Shown piece by piece: positions 1 through 6,664 of a stretch of 7,289 bases of DNA. A program made the position numbers and the translations under genes. The DNA is from Porticoccus sp. (lineage in GTDB: Bacteria > Pseudomonadota > Gammaproteobacteria > Pseudomonadales > Porticoccaceae), in assembly GCA_002685455.1 (NCBI GenBank), contig NYXF01000013.1, forward strand, positions 1 to 7,289, written 5' to 3'. The number at the start of each line of letters is the position of its first letter. The stretch's first letter is position 1. Under the pieces are notes generated by a model, which made no database searches, was not told the DNA's origin, and worked only from the letters and a program-made list of their open reading frames with translations.

Positions 1-1141
1 TACCGATAATACCTGTTATTTTATATGCAGGAATTACAATATTAATTTTTCTTAAATAATAATTTTTATTTGAATAAGAGAAGCTTATATCTTTAAGTTC
101 AAGATTTTTTTTAAATGAATATCTTTTATTTGTGTTAATAACACTGTTTCTGTCATCTTTGAATTCATCATTAATAAGACTCAAACTTGGCTTGGTGTAC
201 ATAAAGTTTTGACTATGAGCAATAATTCTTGAAATTGAGGGTATAAGTTTAAAAGCAGATACACCAAATAGGCTGATTAAAATTAGAATTTCATCATTAG
301 ATTTATTGATTTGAGAGCTATAAATTAAAATACCTACTAGTATTAATAATGCTAAAATTTCTAAGATATTTTTTGGAAGAACTTGAAGTGTATTCAAATT
401 TAATTCAAGTCTAGCGATTTTATTAGAGTCATTTAAAATTTTATTATAGTAAATAGATGAAGCATTATTAATTTTTAGATCATTATAGCCATAAAAACTC
501 TCCTTAATTAATTTTAGAATATTGCCATCGAATATCTGTCTATTATTGCCCCATTTATTTATCGCATTCCTTGAGAGTTTATAAAAGATAAATCCAAATA
601 GTGAACAAGTTGTTATGACAGAAAAAACAACTAAAGTATCAATCAGACACAAAAAAACTAAAATAAAAAAAATTAATTGAGTCTCTACAATTATAAATAA
701 AAGTGAATTCAGGTGAGTATGGGTAAAATAAGGTATCTCTTTGCTCAAATTTCTTAAAAAGAAATTTGTATTATTTTTAATAAAATCTAAATAATTTAAA
801 TCTAGGTATTTTTTGTAAAGAGACATTGTTAAGCTAACTCTCAATTTATTTATAAAAAATATTTGTAATCGATGTAAAATTACTATGTATATTCCTTTTA
901 ATAAATAGAAAAGGACTGTGAAAGTTAGGATTAGTGGAATTGAATCAAATAAGTAGAAAATATCAAAATTTAAATAATTGTTGTTTGAGTCTGATGACAA
1001 TAAGAAAGAGATAATTGGTATTACTAATCCAATTCCAATAGTTTCTAATATCCCACTTATTGTCATTCCTAAAATTAAAAATATTAAAAACTTTTTAAAT
1101 TTTTTATCTAAGATTGAAAATAAACTCCTAAAATATGTCAT
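1..1141 (-). CDS. ABC transporter permease/ATP-binding protein, PglK/MsbA-like glycan exporter (partial, 3' end missing)
   Basis: The minus frame is open from an ATG at 1141 to the left edge, giving 380 residues without a stop. Hydrophobic stretches lie near residues 17-48, 64-90, 146-187, 258-276 and 284-302, fitting the roughly six-helix membrane domain of a type IV ABC exporter. The first membrane segment reads GILETIGIGLVIPII, and FGVSAFKLIPSISRI occurs at 292-306; both resemble PglK/WlaB-type lipid-linked-oligosaccharide flippases. From about residue 346 the nucleotide-binding domain begins (LELKDISFSYSNK, then YLRKINIVIPAYKITGIIG), so the window ends exactly where the Walker A loop should follow. 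The ATG overlaps the stop of the preceding methyltransferase gene (ATGA), implying translational coupling as the last visible gene of the operon. Its likely role is ATP-driven flipping of lipid-linked sugar across the inner membrane. The family is well supported; the substrate is inferred from context. Confidence 0.88.
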   Translation of the reverse strand, partial: MTYFRSLFSILDKKFKKFLIFLILGMTISGILETIGIGLVIPIISFLLSSDSNNNYLNFDIFYLFDSIPLILTFTVLFYLLKGIYIVILHRLQIFFINKLRVSLTMSLYKKYLDLNYLDFIKNNTNFFLRNLSKEIPYFTHTHLNSLLFIIVETQLIFFILVFLCLIDTLVVFSVITTCSLFGFIFYKLSRNAINKWGNNRQIFDGNILKLIKESFYGYNDLKINNASSIYYNKILNDSNKIARLELNLNTLQVLPKNILEILALLILVGILIYSSQINKSNDEILILISLFGVSAFKLIPSISRIIAHSQNFMYTKPSLSLINDEFKDDRNSVINTNKRYSFKKNLELKDISFSYSNKNYYLRKINIVIPAYKITGIIG

Positions 1142-2040
1142 AGTGCTTTAAATACATTTAATTTTAATTTGTATTTAATAAAATTATAAATAAATTTATT
1201 TTTTCTTAGAATAAATTTTATACCAACTAAAAACATTAGCTTACCATCGATGTTAAAAGGCCATTTTGAAAGATGATATAAACCGTTCTTAAAATCTATG
1301 CAATCATCCAAAATTTTATTTTTTAAAAAATAACTTTTGAGAGATTTATTATAAAAAAATGCATCAACATCAGTATAATAATAGCAATGAAAATTTCTAT
1401 TCTTCATAAAATTAATTGTATTGTTTAAAGCCTCTTTTCTAGATAAATCTCCAAAATATTCCTGATTTGCCCAATACTCTGTCTGAATAAAGCATATTCT
1501 ATTAATTTCCTTACCACAGCTTTTTAAAACTTTTAAGTCATTTCCCTGCGTATCAGTTTTTAAAAATTCAATATATTTAAATTTAGTTTTATCTAATTTT
1601 ATTAAAAAAGACTTCAAATTGCACACCTTGATATTTAAAATTTTATCAATTTTTAGATTTAACTTATTCTCAATCGGCTTATTAAAACTGGAGCAACCAA
1701 AGTTTTTTTCTTCTACACTATAAAATTTTTTGATTTTTGGTTTTTTAACATTATCTATGCCAATGTTGAATATATAAAAGACATTTTGATCAAGGTGTTT
1801 TTTTATTTTATTTTTATATTTAATTATATTGTCTCTAATAATTAAACGACTTTCATCTAAATATTGATTTGTTTTATATCCATTAGTTAAAATTTTAAAA
1901 TTTTTAGGACTTGGTTCAAAGCCAATTATTCCGACATCATCATATTTTGACAACCAAAAAGCTGAGTTAGGAGCAGTGGCAGCAGTTCCAACATCAATTC
2001 GCAATCTTTTGATATTCTTATTAAATTTAATTTTTTTCAA
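1138..2040 (-). CDS. FkbM family SAM-dependent methyltransferase
   Basis: This 300-residue protein carries FkbM-family hallmarks. RIDVGTA at residues 14-20 is the SAM-binding motif I, FEPSP at 41-45 is the acidic end of strand 2 with the usual Pro residues, and KTDTQGNDLKVLK at 161-173 matches the family's K-D-x-x-G-x-E-x-x-V-L block. FkbM enzymes are O-methyltransferases, many acting on sugars or glycans, so O-methylation of a surface polysaccharide is a reasonable guess; the acceptor cannot be read from sequence. The start is TTG at 2040: a stop lies two codons upstream in frame (2044-2046) and no ATG precedes motif I. The start overlaps the end of the upstream SDR gene by 14 bases and has no clear Shine-Dalgarno sequence, so re-initiation is likely. 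Its TGA stop overlaps the ABC transporter ATG. There is no signal peptide, so it is cytoplasmic. Confidence 0.87.
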   Translation of the reverse strand: MKKIKFNKNIKRLRIDVGTAATAPNSAFWLSKYDDVGIIGFEPSPKNFKILTNGYKTNQYLDESRLIIRDNIIKYKNKIKKHLDQNVFYIFNIGIDNVKKPKIKKFYSVEEKNFGCSSFNKPIENKLNLKIDKILNIKVCNLKSFLIKLDKTKFKYIEFLKTDTQGNDLKVLKSCGKEINRICFIQTEYWANQEYFGDLSRKEALNNTINFMKNRNFHCYYYTDVDAFFYNKSLKSYFLKNKILDDCIDFKNGLYHLSKWPFNIDGKLMFLVGIKFILRKNKFIYNFIKYKLKLNVFKAL

Positions 2041-2944
2041 TTTCTATTTGATTATTTAAAAAAAAATCTATTGTTTTTTTTATTCCAATTTCAATATTTG
2101 TTATTTTGATATTATTTATTGAATGATTTAATTTATTTAAATTAAGATCTCTTTTCTTAACACCAATTTGTTTTGATAAATCAAATTTTATTAAATTAAA
2201 ATCGTAATTTAAATATTTAGAAATCATATATGCATATTCAATTATTTTAAGTTTATTTCCACTTCCTAAATTTATTACTGAATTGTCAAATTTAGTATTT
2301 GAAATTATATTTAAAGCATCATCTATATATAATAAATCTCTTTCTTGACTTCCGTCACCCCATAAAACAACTTCCTTATGAAAATATTTACCTGCATATA
2401 TTTTTCTTATTAAATCATATATAAAATGACCATCATCTAATCTAAAATTTGGACCATAAAAAACTGTTGGAATATAAAAAATATAACTCATTTTTTCTTG
2501 AAAACTAGCTGCGATTAATCCCTCCAAAAGCATTCTTTTTGTAATTCCATAAATATAATACTGAGACTCAGGTGATCCTTTTAAACAATTATCTTCTAAC
2601 ATTTTTTGCTCTTGGGAATACATACAACTTGATCCAAAAGTAATAAATTTTGCTTGAGGTTGGTATTTGTACCAGAAATTTATAATATTTGTGTTAATCA
2701 ATTGATTTCCTATCCATTGACTTAATTGATTGTTACTATTCTTTTTACCTGGATGCGTAATAGCGGCTGTATGGTAAATAAAATCAAAATCTATATTTTT
2801 ATATAAGTTTAAATTTTCTAAGTTTTCTAAATTAGCAATACTAGAGTTGGACTCATAAATTTTATGATTTTCATTGATTAATCTATTTTTTAATGCTTTT
2901 CCTAAAAAACCAGTAGATCCAGTTATTAAAGTTTTATAACTCAA
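2027..2944 (-). CDS. NAD(P)-dependent sugar epimerase/reductase, extended SDR, GDP-L-fucose-synthase-like
   Basis: This is a 305-residue extended short-chain dehydrogenase. The Rossmann glycine motif is GSTGFLG at residues 9-15, the catalytic Ser region is FGSSCMY at 103-109, and the Tyr/Lys pair is Y132-x-x-x-K136, spaced as in Fcl/WcaG. IPTVFYGPN at 158-166 and LWGDGSQERDLLYIDD at 194-209 fit GDP-fucose synthase and relatives, including GDP-colitose synthase; the length is close to theirs. The expected chemistry is NAD(P)H-dependent 4-keto reduction, perhaps with epimerisation at C3/C5, of a nucleotide 6-deoxyhexulose in the cytoplasm. The start is TTG at 2944. The frame closes two codons upstream (stop at 2948-2950), leaving only TTG or ATT, and it overlaps the C-methyltransferase gene by 11 bases. 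The exact substrate, including whether it is GDP-linked, is not shown by the sequence. Confidence 0.85.
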   Translation of the reverse strand: MSYKTLITGSTGFLGKALKNRLINENHKIYESNSSIANLENLENLNLYKNIDFDFIYHTAAITHPGKKNSNNQLSQWIGNQLINTNIINFWYKYQPQAKFITFGSSCMYSQEQKMLEDNCLKGSPESQYYIYGITKRMLLEGLIAASFQEKMSYIFYIPTVFYGPNFRLDDGHFIYDLIRKIYAGKYFHKEVVLWGDGSQERDLLYIDDALNIISNTKFDNSVINLGSGNKLKIIEYAYMISKYLNYDFNLIKFDLSKQIGVKKRDLNLNKLNHSINNIKITNIEIGIKKTIDFFLNNQIEIEKN

Positions 2945-4181
2945 AATTTATATTTTCTTTATTTATTATCTTTATTTCAGGGAAAGGAATTATGAACTGT
3001 AAACCTTTAGAAATATTATTAAGATTTTTTTTTAAAATTTCTGACATAAAATTATGAGACAATAGTAAATAGTAATCAGGTAGATCTTGATCAGACTCCT
3101 TCGAGATTGGTATATGTAATTTAGGTAGATAAAGACCTATTTTTAATTCATTGACCTCTACAGCTTTATCAATAAGACTTTTATCAATATCTAAGTAGTT
3201 CAACAATGTAGTACCTTTTGCAGGAGCTCCAAAACAATAAATTTTTGAGTCAGGTCTTTTAGCTTTTAAGTTATTTAAAAAATTTTTTAAATTATATCTA
3301 TTATCACATATTTCTTTAGCAAATTTTTGAATTAAATTGGGATTATATTTTTCATCATATTTGATTGAATTAGCATATGACTCAGTCTTTATATTTATAT
3401 CAGAATTTTTTTTTGCAACCTTGGCTACTATACTTCCACTATGTATATCTGTTAAATAAGCATCAAAAATTTCTAAATCATACTGGTTCAACAAATATGA
3501 TAAACTCTTAATTGTGTATAGACATAAATGTTCATGATAAATAGTATCAAAATTTTTATTATCTATCATGGATCCTGCATACATGAATTGAATAATTAAT
3601 ACTCCATCCTCTTTGAGACAGTAATCAATACCCTTTAAAACACTGTGTAATTCTTCTAAATGGAAAAAGACGCCAGACGCATTAATAAGTTTTACACTAT
3701 TTTGCTTAAAATTATTAATTACAGTTGAGTAATTAAAAAATTCATTGATTGTATTAATCCCGTTTTCTTTGGAAATATTAGCTATATTACTAGCTGACTC
3801 AACATTACTAACATTATTAAAACCAATTTTTTGGTATTCCAACATTTGCGTGCCATCATTACCACCAATATCTAAAATGATATCATCTTTTGATAGGTTA
3901 AATTGTTTTTTATTTTCTTTAGCGAGTTTTGAGAAAAAATCTTTAAGTGTTTTAGTAGTAGATGATAGATATGAGTGATTACTAAACATAACTTCTTTTG
4001 GGACAGTGTAGTTAAGTTGAAGTAGCTCACATTTTTTACATTGTAATAAATTCAGTGGATAAATATTTTCACTACCTAATTCTTCTTTTTTTAAAAAGTC
4101 ACCGCACCAAGGATGATTTCCTAGATCTAAGACACCTACTAGATCATCACTTTTACATGATCTACAATTTTTTATATACAT
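2934..4181 (-). CDS. Sugar C-methyltransferase, TylC3/NovU/TcaB9-like, with N-terminal zinc domain
   Basis: This is a 415-residue protein with the three-part layout of nucleotide-sugar C-methyltransferases. Residues 1-60 form the zinc-binding domain, with Cys at 6, 9, 48 and 51 and the typical YPLNLLQCKKCELLQLNY block. Residues about 65-260 form the SAM domain, with motif I ILDIGGNDG at 102-110. The C-terminal domain carries YCFGAPAKGTTLLNYLDID and a later KIGLYLPKLHIPI. YHEHLCLY at 215-222 holds Tyr215, Glu217 and His218, which match the Tyr/Glu/His active-site set I recall from TcaB9; Tyr71 and His174 probably correspond to its other active-site residues. Characterised relatives methylate C3 of dTDP-4-keto-6-deoxysugars, producing a branched sugar. 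It starts with ATG 8 bases after the upstream SDR gene's stop and ends inside the start of the next SDR gene, so all three look co-translated. No key residue seems missing; the substrate and its nucleotide carrier are unknown. Confidence 0.9.
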   Translation of the reverse strand: MYIKNCRSCKSDDLVGVLDLGNHPWCGDFLKKEELGSENIYPLNLLQCKKCELLQLNYTVPKEVMFSNHSYLSSTTKTLKDFFSKLAKENKKQFNLSKDDIILDIGGNDGTQMLEYQKIGFNNVSNVESASNIANISKENGINTINEFFNYSTVINNFKQNSVKLINASGVFFHLEELHSVLKGIDYCLKEDGVLIIQFMYAGSMIDNKNFDTIYHEHLCLYTIKSLSYLLNQYDLEIFDAYLTDIHSGSIVAKVAKKNSDINIKTESYANSIKYDEKYNPNLIQKFAKEICDNRYNLKNFLNNLKAKRPDSKIYCFGAPAKGTTLLNYLDIDKSLIDKAVEVNELKIGLYLPKLHIPISKESDQDLPDYYLLLSHNFMSEILKKNLNNISKGLQFIIPFPEIKIINKENINFEL

Positions 4182-4189
4182 AATAAATT

Positions 4190-5128
4190 CTAGATATTTG
4201 AAAAGTTTTTAATCTTTAACATTTCATAACCTTTAATAAGCTCCTTAATCCCATCATCAATAGAAAATTTTGGATTGAAACCTGTCTTTTCAATTTTTTC
4301 ATTTGAAACAATATAATTTCTTTGGTCTTTATCTTTTTGAATAGTATCCTCTAAAAAAATAAATTGAGGTAAATGGTTTTTTATTGCGTTACATAATTCT
4401 ATTTTAGATAAATTTGCTGTTGATAATCCTACATTAAAAATTTGATTTTTAAGATTTTCATAATTATTAATAGTATGAATAAAAACATTACTTACATCTT
4501 GTACATGAATATAGTTTCTTTTAAAATGGCCTTCGAAAAGAACTATAAACTTGTCTTTTAGAGCTCTTAAAACAAAATCATTTACAAGTAAATCTATTCT
4601 CATTCTATAAGACATTCCAAAAACAGTAGCTAACCTAAAACTCACAGAATTTTGATGTTGCATTAATTTTTCTTCAACCTCTACTTTGTCAACAGCATAT
4701 TGTGATATGGGTCTTAATTCACTTTTTTCGTCACAAAAATTATTATCATCTCCTGATCCATATGCTGAATTAGTAGTAGGCATTAGTATTATTTGACTTT
4801 TACTAATATTTTTTAACAAGTTTTCAATTGAGTCATGATTGATAGTTCTCGCACCAACTGGGTCATAGTCACATATAGGCGCTCCTACTAAAGCCGCCAA
4901 GGGTATTATAATGTCTGCTTTTTTAATCAAGCTATTTAATTTTTTTTGGTCTCTGACATCTCCATTTATGGCATTAAAATTTTCATTTGAGCAAAGATGG
5001 TTTAGGCTCGATTGGTTGTATAAAAAATTATCGTAAACAGTGACTTTGTAACCATTTTCAATTAAATTAGTAGTTAAAACTGAACCTATATATCCTGCAC
5101 CACCTGTAATTAAAATATTATTATTCAT
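4190..5128 (-). CDS. NAD-dependent epimerase/dehydratase, extended SDR
   Basis: This is a 312-residue extended SDR. It shows GGAGYIG at residues 9-15, an acidic Asp33 at the end of strand 2 (VYDN) that favours NAD over NADP, and GDVRD at 56-60. LAALVGAPICDYDP follows at 78-90, then TTNSAYG at 118-124 and the catalytic Tyr144-x-x-x-Lys148 (YAVDK). RLATVFG at 165-171 and RNYIHVQDV at 204-212 are typical of nucleotide-sugar epimerases and dehydratases. The family uses a bound NAD to oxidise or reduce sugar C4, giving epimerisation, dehydration or 4-keto reduction. The C-methyltransferase gene follows 8 bases downstream, so this protein may reduce the 4-keto group after methylation; that step is inferred. 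It is the first gene of the five-gene minus-strand block, behind a 68-base spacer shared with the divergent epimerase gene. The ATG at 5128 lacks an obvious Shine-Dalgarno sequence. Confidence 0.87.
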   Translation of the reverse strand: MNNNILITGGAGYIGSVLTTNLIENGYKVTVYDNFLYNQSSLNHLCSNENFNAINGDVRDQKKLNSLIKKADIIIPLAALVGAPICDYDPVGARTINHDSIENLLKNISKSQIILMPTTNSAYGSGDDNNFCDEKSELRPISQYAVDKVEVEEKLMQHQNSVSFRLATVFGMSYRMRIDLLVNDFVLRALKDKFIVLFEGHFKRNYIHVQDVSNVFIHTINNYENLKNQIFNVGLSTANLSKIELCNAIKNHLPQFIFLEDTIQKDKDQRNYIVSNEKIEKTGFNPKFSIDDGIKELIKGYEMLKIKNFSNI

Positions 5129-5131
5129 ATA

Positions 5132-5141
5132 TAACTAGTTA
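5132..5141. repeat. Perfect 10-base palindrome TAACTAGTTA
   Basis: TAACTAGTTA equals its own reverse complement and sits 3 bases upstream of the minus-strand SDR start codon, within the divergent spacer. It could be a small operator half-site pair or a chance palindrome in A+T-rich DNA. It has no loop, so it is not a hairpin terminator. It does not extend: the flanking bases A (5131) and C (5142) do not pair. Confidence 0.45.
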
Positions 5142-5175
5142 CTGTATCTAATATTTACTCATATTTTTACAAAAA

Positions 5176-5195
5176 AATAATATATGAATAATATA
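5176..5195. repeat. Nine-base direct repeat AATAATATA, 11-base period
   Basis: AATAATATA occurs at 5176-5184 and again at 5187-5195, directly before the plus-strand start codon at 5197. The period of 11 bases is about one helical turn. The first copy creates an out-of-frame ATG at 5184, opening a 12-codon reading frame that ends at 5222 inside the real gene. It may be a small local duplication or simple-sequence drift. Confidence 0.5.
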
Positions 5196-5196
5196 A

Positions 5197-5694
5197 ATGA
5201 AATTTATACAAACAAAGCTTAAAAAAGTCCAGATCATTGAATATTCAAGTTTTAGTGATACTAGAGGTTCTTTTTGCGAAATATATAACAAAGAATTTTT
5301 CAATAAAAATGGAAATAAAGTAAAATTTTTAACTGACTCATTCTCATACTCCAGCAAACATGTTCTTAGAGGTTTACATGGAGATTTTCAGACATGGAAA
5401 TTAATTACATGTGTGAAAGGCTCTATATATTTGGTTGTAGTAAACAATATAAATTATGAAAAAGAATATAAAAGATGGATTAATTTAGAATTATCAAAAG
5501 AATTTAATACATCTTTATTAGTCCCACCTGGATATGGAGTTGGATATTTTGTAAAAAGTAAAGAGGCTATTGTTCATTATAAGCAGTCAACTCTATATGA
5601 AAGAAAAAAACAGTTTAGTATCAAATGGAATGATAAAAATTTTGATTTTAAGTGGCCTAGTAAAAAACCAATTCTATCAGAAAGAGATAAATAA
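5197..5694 (+). CDS. dTDP-4-dehydrorhamnose 3,5-epimerase family (RmlC-like) sugar epimerase
   Basis: This 165-residue cupin protein has the RmlC motif order. DTRGSFCE is at 21-28, LRGLH at 57-61 with the presumed catalytic base His61, WKLITCVKG at 67-75, VPPGYGVGYFV at 109-119, YKQSTLYE at 128-135, WNDKNFDFKWP at 144-154, and a PILSERDK tail. RmlC enzymes epimerise C3 and/or C5 of nucleotide-4-keto-6-deoxyhexoses through enolates. It differs from classical RmlC in two ways: it is about 15-20 residues shorter, and the GFAHGF block reads GYGVGY, so that conserved His is Val115. This fits the divergent relatives in branched or dideoxy sugar clusters, some of which epimerise only one carbon; single-carbon action here is inferred. 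It is the only plus-strand gene, and its TAA lies one base from the stop of the converging glycosyltransferase gene. ATG 5197 is chosen because the ATG at 5184 is out of frame. Confidence 0.87.
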   Translation: MKFIQTKLKKVQIIEYSSFSDTRGSFCEIYNKEFFNKNGNKVKFLTDSFSYSSKHVLRGLHGDFQTWKLITCVKGSIYLVVVNNINYEKEYKRWINLELSKEFNTSLLVPPGYGVGYFVKSKEAIVHYKQSTLYERKKQFSIKWNDKNFDFKWPSKKPILSERDK

Positions 5695-5695
5695 A

Positions 5696-6643
5696 TTAAA
5701 TTTGTTGAATAAAATTATCGAAATAATATTTTTTTACTCTAATTGATGCGTTTTCAATAATTTTAGTATAATTGATAAAATTTTTTGATATTTCATTAAT
5801 TTTATCAATTAAATCTTCGTAGTTATCCCAATAAATGAAGTGCCTATTTGGTTCAAACCATTCTTCTATTACATTCCATGGGTCTCTTTTCATTAACATA
5901 AGTGTTTTTGTTGATGCTGCTTCTATCATTCTAGTTTTCATTTGAGGAAGAATTTTATTACTTATGACATAGTCATACCCAGCAAATTTTTTAATACCAG
6001 AAATTTTCTTAAAATTATCTAATTCCCAATCTTTCAAATAAAGAAGGTTAGAACCAATTAATATTTTTGAGTCATAATAATAATTCCATTTTTGAATATT
6101 TGTTAAAGAGTGCTTATAGTTTAAAAAAAAAGGCCATTCTAGGTATTTTCTTTTTTGGTGTGATATAACGAGATTTTTAAAATTTTTAATAGTTTTTAAC
6201 ATATTTATATGATCTTTAGAATAAACACCTCCACAATAAACAACATCATAAGTTTTATTTGCATTTAAATGATGATATTTGTTGAAAGGATCTTGAGAAA
6301 AAGTAGGAATTGGAGCAAATTTGTACTTTGTTGTGCCTAATTTATTATTTAGAAATTCAGAAGTATAAGGGCAGCTTGAATAAATAACTTCAAAATATTC
6401 TTGTCGTTTTAGAATATCTTCAAAATTTTTTAGAAATAAGTCACATGGAATTGAATGATTGATAAAAATTTTAGTTTTTATGTTTTTATTATTTTGTTTT
6501 TGTGACTCAAGTTTATCATCTAAGATCCAATCCAAACCATAAAATAAAGCTTTGTCTTTATCTTTATTTTTATATTTTTCAAAATTGCTATTCTGAAACT
6601 CGTCAAAACTATAATTATGCTCAAAGGATATAAAAAAATTCAT
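5696..6643 (-). CDS. Glycosyltransferase, CgeB/GT1-like C-terminal domain
   Basis: This is a 315-residue protein. The C-terminal half carries LPQMKTRMIEAASTKTLMLMKRDPW at about 232-256, then EEWFEPNRHFIYWDNYEDLIDKI at 260-282. This matches the end of GT-B glycosyltransferases of the 'glycosyl transferases group 1' / CgeB type, where K-x-R-x-x-E-A contacts the nucleotide sugar and an acidic loop precedes D-L. YDVVYCGGVYSKDHINML at 132-149 fits the first strand of the second Rossmann domain. The N-terminal 110 residues are not recognisable to me beyond general alpha/beta character. There is no signal peptide or membrane segment, so it likely acts at the inner face of the cytoplasmic membrane. 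Donor and acceptor are unknown. It lies 21 bases downstream of the PLP-enzyme gene, same strand, probably co-transcribed. The ATG at 6643 has no clear Shine-Dalgarno sequence. Confidence 0.72.
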   Translation of the reverse strand: MNFFISFEHNYSFDEFQNSNFEKYKNKDKDKALFYGLDWILDDKLESQKQNNKNIKTKIFINHSIPCDLFLKNFEDILKRQEYFEVIYSSCPYTSEFLNNKLGTTKYKFAPIPTFSQDPFNKYHHLNANKTYDVVYCGGVYSKDHINMLKTIKNFKNLVISHQKRKYLEWPFFLNYKHSLTNIQKWNYYYDSKILIGSNLLYLKDWELDNFKKISGIKKFAGYDYVISNKILPQMKTRMIEAASTKTLMLMKRDPWNVIEEWFEPNRHFIYWDNYEDLIDKINEISKNFINYTKIIENASIRVKKYYFDNFIQQI

Positions 6644-6664
6644 TTATATAATATTTATCAAGTA

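Larger units (their letters stand above)
5129..5196. promoter_or_regulatory. Divergent intergenic spacer, likely holding both promoters
   Basis: These 68 bases separate the starts of the minus-strand SDR gene and the plus-strand RmlC-like gene, which point away from each other. Transcription of the five-gene minus block and of the plus gene must begin here or be read in from further away. The sequence is almost all A+T, so many hexamers resemble -10 boxes. I could not find a convincing paired -35/-10 for either strand. A plus-strand TTTACA at 5166-5171 with TAATAT at 5189-5194 has 17-base spacing but would start RNA inside the coding region. On the minus strand, TTGTAA (5172 to 5167) has only poor -10 matches behind it. 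The promoter role is inferred from gene orientation. Confidence 0.4.

Noticed and set aside
1..1137. Left region as non-coding
   Set aside because: The minus strand is open throughout from ATG 1141 and encodes a recognisable ABC exporter; it lacks a stop only because the window ends.
3745..3978. Plus-strand open frame of 77 codons
   Set aside because: It is fully antisense to the SAM domain of the C-methyltransferase, whose motifs are unmistakable; the frame has no family signal of its own.
5148..5357. Minus-strand open frame of 69 codons
   Set aside because: It is antisense to the first third of the RmlC-like gene and runs across the divergent spacer. Its hydrophobic look is what A+T-rich DNA gives by chance.
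5691..5706. Inverted-repeat-like AAATTAAATTT between the convergent genes as a terminator
   Set aside because: The arms are five A/T pairs around a one-base centre, with no G+C stem and no room for a loop, so it would not form a stable hairpin.
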